Assembly: GCA_013416795.1 (NCBI GenBank)
Contig: RQSC01000141.1
Location: 1 to 27,872 of the forward strand
Length of the DNA stretch: 27,872 nucleotides
Direction: 5' to 3'
Source: Prasinococcaceae sp. CCMP 1430
Taxonomy: Eukaryota > Prasinodermophyta > Palmophyllophyceae > Prasinococcales > Prasinococcaceae
Shown: positions 24,754-27,872 of the stretch, piece after piece
Layout: each line of letters begins with the position of its first letter
How positions within the stretch are numbered: position 1 is the first letter of the stretch
Translations under genes and position numbers: made by a program
The notes under the pieces: model-generated
Told to the model about the DNA's origin: nothing
What the model saw: only the letters and a program-made list of their open reading frames with translations
Databases searched by the model: none

Positions 24754-27502
24754 TCAGAGGCTGAAGCGCACACGCTTGCGCGTGGGGCGACTGCCTCGGC
24801 GCGTGGCGGGCGCTGTGGCCTGGCGAGAGCGCTTTGCAGCTTCGGTGAAGGCCGTCGGGCGTCTGCTGCTGCTGCTGCGCGTAATGTGGCCGCAGCCGCG
24901 CTGGCTCTGCGTGGATGTCACGGCGGAAAGGGCGCGAGCGCTGCGGCGCGATGGAAGCGACGGTGCGTTCCCAGGGCGCGCCTGTTGACGCTGCACTGAC
25001 GGCGCAGCTGTCGCTGTGACCACTTCGTCGAGGCCTTGCAAGCCCCAAACGTCGCCGTCCGTGTCGCTCGAGCTGTTGTCGGTTGCATCAGCGTCATCGC
25101 CGGTGCCAGTTGCGGGCTGAGCATCGGCGTGGCTCTTGTGACGCCGCGAAGGAGAATGGCGTTCGTACGTGCCGGGCCACTCGCATGCAACGCACAGGGC
25201 GTCCTCGTCTTTCGCACGCACGCCACCAGCCTCGGCAGGGCTCTCTTTTGCTTTGTCCTCAGCCCTCACCACTTCTGCATCAGCAGCGGCCAGAAAGGTC
25301 ATTTTCCCAATGATGCGCCCGTGCTCGGCCTGTGTGCGCTCTGTGAGCTTGCCATCGGCGACCCGCTGCAGTCGCAGCCAGTCCTCCTTGGAGAGCTCGC
25401 CGGAGCATTCCGTGGTTGGGGCCATGAGAACGTCGTCGTCATCATGCTGTGACGTTCTGTGTTCTTCCCCGGTCTCGATGCTGCGATCGTCGCGTATGCG
25501 GGTGGCGGTGCCGCCGATCGCTCCATCCTGCTCAGACGTTGGGAGGAATGTCGCACCTGCACCTACATTCTCGCGGGGCAGCGCTGCAGATCCCAGCGGG
25601 CACTCAGATGGTGCACTTGCGTCCTCAGCAGGCGCTGGCGGATGCGCGTCATCCTCCTCTGGCGTGCTGGCACGCGCAGGTGGCAAGCCAGATACGACCG
25701 ACAAATTGTGGCGCCTCGACAGTCGCTGCACGACGAGGTCCACCATGTCGCACAGCGCAGCGGAGTCGCGCAGAAAGAGGCCCTCGTCCAGGAGCTGCTG
25801 CATTTGCACGGCCTTGCTGGTGGTCACCTGCGCCGCGTTGCGGTGTGCCTCCAGGACATGCGCCATCGCAGTATCGCGCTCGGCCAGCTGTCGCAAGTGA
25901 TGATCGCGCGCCGAGGCTGCTGCTTCAGTGGCGCGTTCGAATCGATCTGCCACGGCCGCATGGCGGCGCTCACAGCTCATCAGAGCATCAGACGCATCGC
26001 GTGTCGCTTCACGGAGCGCCTCTGCCTGCGCGCTGTTGCCGTCAGTCAGAGCGTTCAGATGCTCTGACAACGTGCGCAAGGAAGAGGCCATCTCGCCCAC
26101 CGTACGCTCCAGTCGCTCTTGTCCATCAACGCATTGCTGGATACGTTTCCCAACCTCGTCGGCGACGGCCGCCGCGAGTGCCGCATGCGACCGTGGCTCA
26201 AACGACCCTCCACCCGCACGGTCGCCCACACCTTGCTGACGGTCACCCGGAGATCGGCCAGCGGCACCACCGGTAGGTAGCAGAGCGCCTGCATCTCCCG
26301 CACCAGCGGCACCACCGCCGCCGCAGTCGTGGGCGTGAGCAGTCTCTGCGGGCGGCGCACAGACACCATGCGCGAAGCTCTCCACAACACCGCCGCCAGT
26401 GTTGTTGGTATGAGCCGCCTCGGGCCTGGCGATGCCCTCTCCGCCTGCAGTACCACCGCGGTGGTTGTGCACTGGCAATGTACAGGTATCGAGCGGTGGC
26501 GAAGGCCCTGCGGCTGCTTCGTCGGACGCCGTGCGCGGTGCGATCACATCCTGATGACTGTGTCGAGGTTGTTGCGAGTACGCGGGATGTGCAGGTGCTG
26601 GCTGGTCGTAGTCGGCGCGCTTCCCGCGCGCGCGCGCCGTAACCTCGTGCCGGTAGGCCAGCGGCTGTTGCGAAGACGATGGCAGCTCTCGCGCTAAGTC
26701 CTGTTGCTGCGACTGCTGGTGGTGAGTGTTGAGCAGGGGCGTCAACAACGGGCCTCCGTGTTGGTGGCGATATTGCAGCGTCGTGACATCGTCCTGTCCT
26801 TGCCTTGTAGGGTCGCGTCCATGCATCGCTGCATCGCTCGGCGGCGGCGTTCTGACGTCACCCGCCCTGCCGACGCCGATGCTACCGGACCTGGCGGCAC
26901 CGCCACTACTACCATGTGCGAGCATGGCCGACACGCGCTGGGCGAATGTCATGGGCGCTCGCCCTCCTGGGGCCCCGCCGCTGGCGGCCGCTGCGCGAGT
27001 GGCTGCCCTAGGTGACGCCATTGGCGCGCCGCCCATGGCAAGTGCTCCTCCTCTGCGGGCCAGGCGCGAGCAAGCCAGAGCGCGCGTGGTGGCATACGGT
27101 CGCATCGCGTTTTTTTGCTAGTGGGTCAGCCGAGAGAGAATTGAGAAGCAAGCACAAGTTGAAGGCACGCATCATAGCGACCATTCGTGGGTGCGTTCGC
27201 GCACGAATCATGATGCATGGACACAGCCAGCTAGGAACGCACTCTTGCCCGCCGCAGCTCCCGTGGTGGTGGGCGCCTTCGTTGCTGCTCCCGAGCGGCT
27301 GGCTACCGCCACCCGACCACTGCTGCGAGGAATACTGGTGGCCGTAGCTCGGCTGGCTGCTGGCAAAGACGCCGCCGCTCTCGCCAGGGAGAAGTCGCAT
27401 CGCGCCCTGGTGCACGCGCTGCTGCTGCTGCTGGTGGTGGTGCGCCCCCGCATGCGCGACAGCAGCCTGGTAGAGCGCGCGCCCGCGTGAGGGCGGCGGC
27501 AT
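24754..27502 (-). CDS. Disordered coiled-coil protein of unknown function, probably 2 exons
   Basis: I do not recognise this gene. Proposed exons are 27502-27243 and 27052-24754 (852 aa). The 190-bp intron has donor GTGCGT, acceptor CCCGCAG and phase-matched ends; its CTGAC lies unusually far (about 72 nt) from the acceptor. If unspliced, the ORF can start at the ATG at 27105 (783 aa). Exon 1 codes a His/Gln-rich segment (HHHQQQQQ) with Gly/Ser/Gln low complexity. The middle (about residues 100-370) is disordered and rich in His, Gln, Pro and Gly. A helical coiled coil spans about 375-514. The C-terminal third is acidic, then strongly basic, ending TRKRVRFSL, which resembles a nuclear localisation signal. 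Nuclear localisation is inferred; no catalytic motif was seen. The sequence is less GC-biased and richer in His and Gln than its neighbours. Confidence 0.6.
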
Positions 27503-27872
27503 CGGTGCGGCCGCGAGCGGCCAGACGGGGTGCGACACGCCCACGTGATGTGAGGCTTCGCTCAACAGCCGATGCGTTTTGAATTGCACCAAAAGAGCAA
27601 AGGCTCAACACTGTCAACAGGCCCCACAGCGAGCGCCGCTGCCTTTCGGCGTGGCGCCGCGGCCAGCGCCGAGGGTACCGCGCCCCACCCCTTGCTCGCC
27701 CCCTCACGCGCGGCACCGCGTTCTTCGCCGCCGCGCCGCGAGTGAGCGCCCGCGGCGCGCGCGCGGTGTGGCGCTGGCAATTGCCGCAATCGAATCAGCG
27801 TTTTTTTTTTCCGCGCTCGCGGCGCTTTCTCGCCGCGGCCAGGCGCGCGGCCGGCGCACCGCCACACCCCGC
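27503..27872. other. 5' region of the coiled-coil gene
   Basis: No gene is supported. It contains a T tract at about 27801-27810 (an A tract upstream on the coding strand) and CG-rich flanks. Probable promoter of the minus-strand gene. The ORF of exon 1 stays open to about 27592 with no ATG before 27502. Confidence 0.35.

Overview
The window is nuclear DNA from a eukaryote, most likely a GC-rich, photosynthetic, single-celled alga. The genes are monocistronic, lie on both strands and are closely packed. They are interrupted by short spliceosomal introns (86-190 bp; GT..AG with a CTGAC or CTAAT branch site). Several products point to a plastid-bearing lineage: a PAP/fibrillin domain, a TerC-type membrane protein, an ABC1 (UbiB-like) atypical kinase of the plant ABC1K11 type, and a YchJ/SEC-C protein. 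Plant-type telo-boxes and TGTAA poly(A)-type signals agree with this. The sequence does not settle the lineage; green alga and haptophyte both remain open. I see no tRNA, rRNA, CRISPR array, transposon or viral gene.

Layout. (1) 24-3380 (+): exportin-5/HASTY-like nuclear export receptor. (2) 4028-5410 (+): four-exon DTW-domain protein, probably a tRNA uridine aminocarboxypropyltransferase. (3) 5491-9051 (-): Patched/Dispatched-type RND transporter, two exons, N-terminus lost at a single-N assembly gap (9052). (4) 9053-10753 (+): S28 serine carboxypeptidase (Pro-X carboxypeptidase type), two exons, N-terminus lost at the same gap. (5) 10898-13981 (-): two FHA domains, acidic SLFG repeats, a DUF2358-like domain and a PAP/fibrillin domain in one chain. 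(6) 14367-15623 (-): protein with two RRMs and a Ser/Asp tail. (7) 16092-17600 (-): membrane-anchored SAM methyltransferase-like protein. (8) 18752-19063 (+): SH3BGR/glutaredoxin-like thioredoxin-fold protein. (9) 19325-23569 (-): TerC + ABC1 kinase + degenerate beta-lactamase in one ORF, cut by a second single-N gap (23570). (10) 23739-24415 (+): YchJ-like SEC-C protein. (11) 24754-27502 (-): disordered coiled-coil protein of unknown function.

The genes do not form a pathway; this is ordinary eukaryotic housekeeping and organelle content. Most stop codons face each other in convergent pairs. TGTAA elements lie 7-50 nt past five stop codons, and three other genes have CTAATAT(A/G) instead. 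The most unusual content is the TerC-ABC1K-pseudo-beta-lactamase polyprotein and the FHA-FHA-DUF2358-fibrillin protein. Both N positions sit between divergent genes that each lack their 5' ends, so they probably hide missing promoter and first-exon sequence. The second is bordered by a perfect 50-bp inverted repeat that may be an assembly fold-back.
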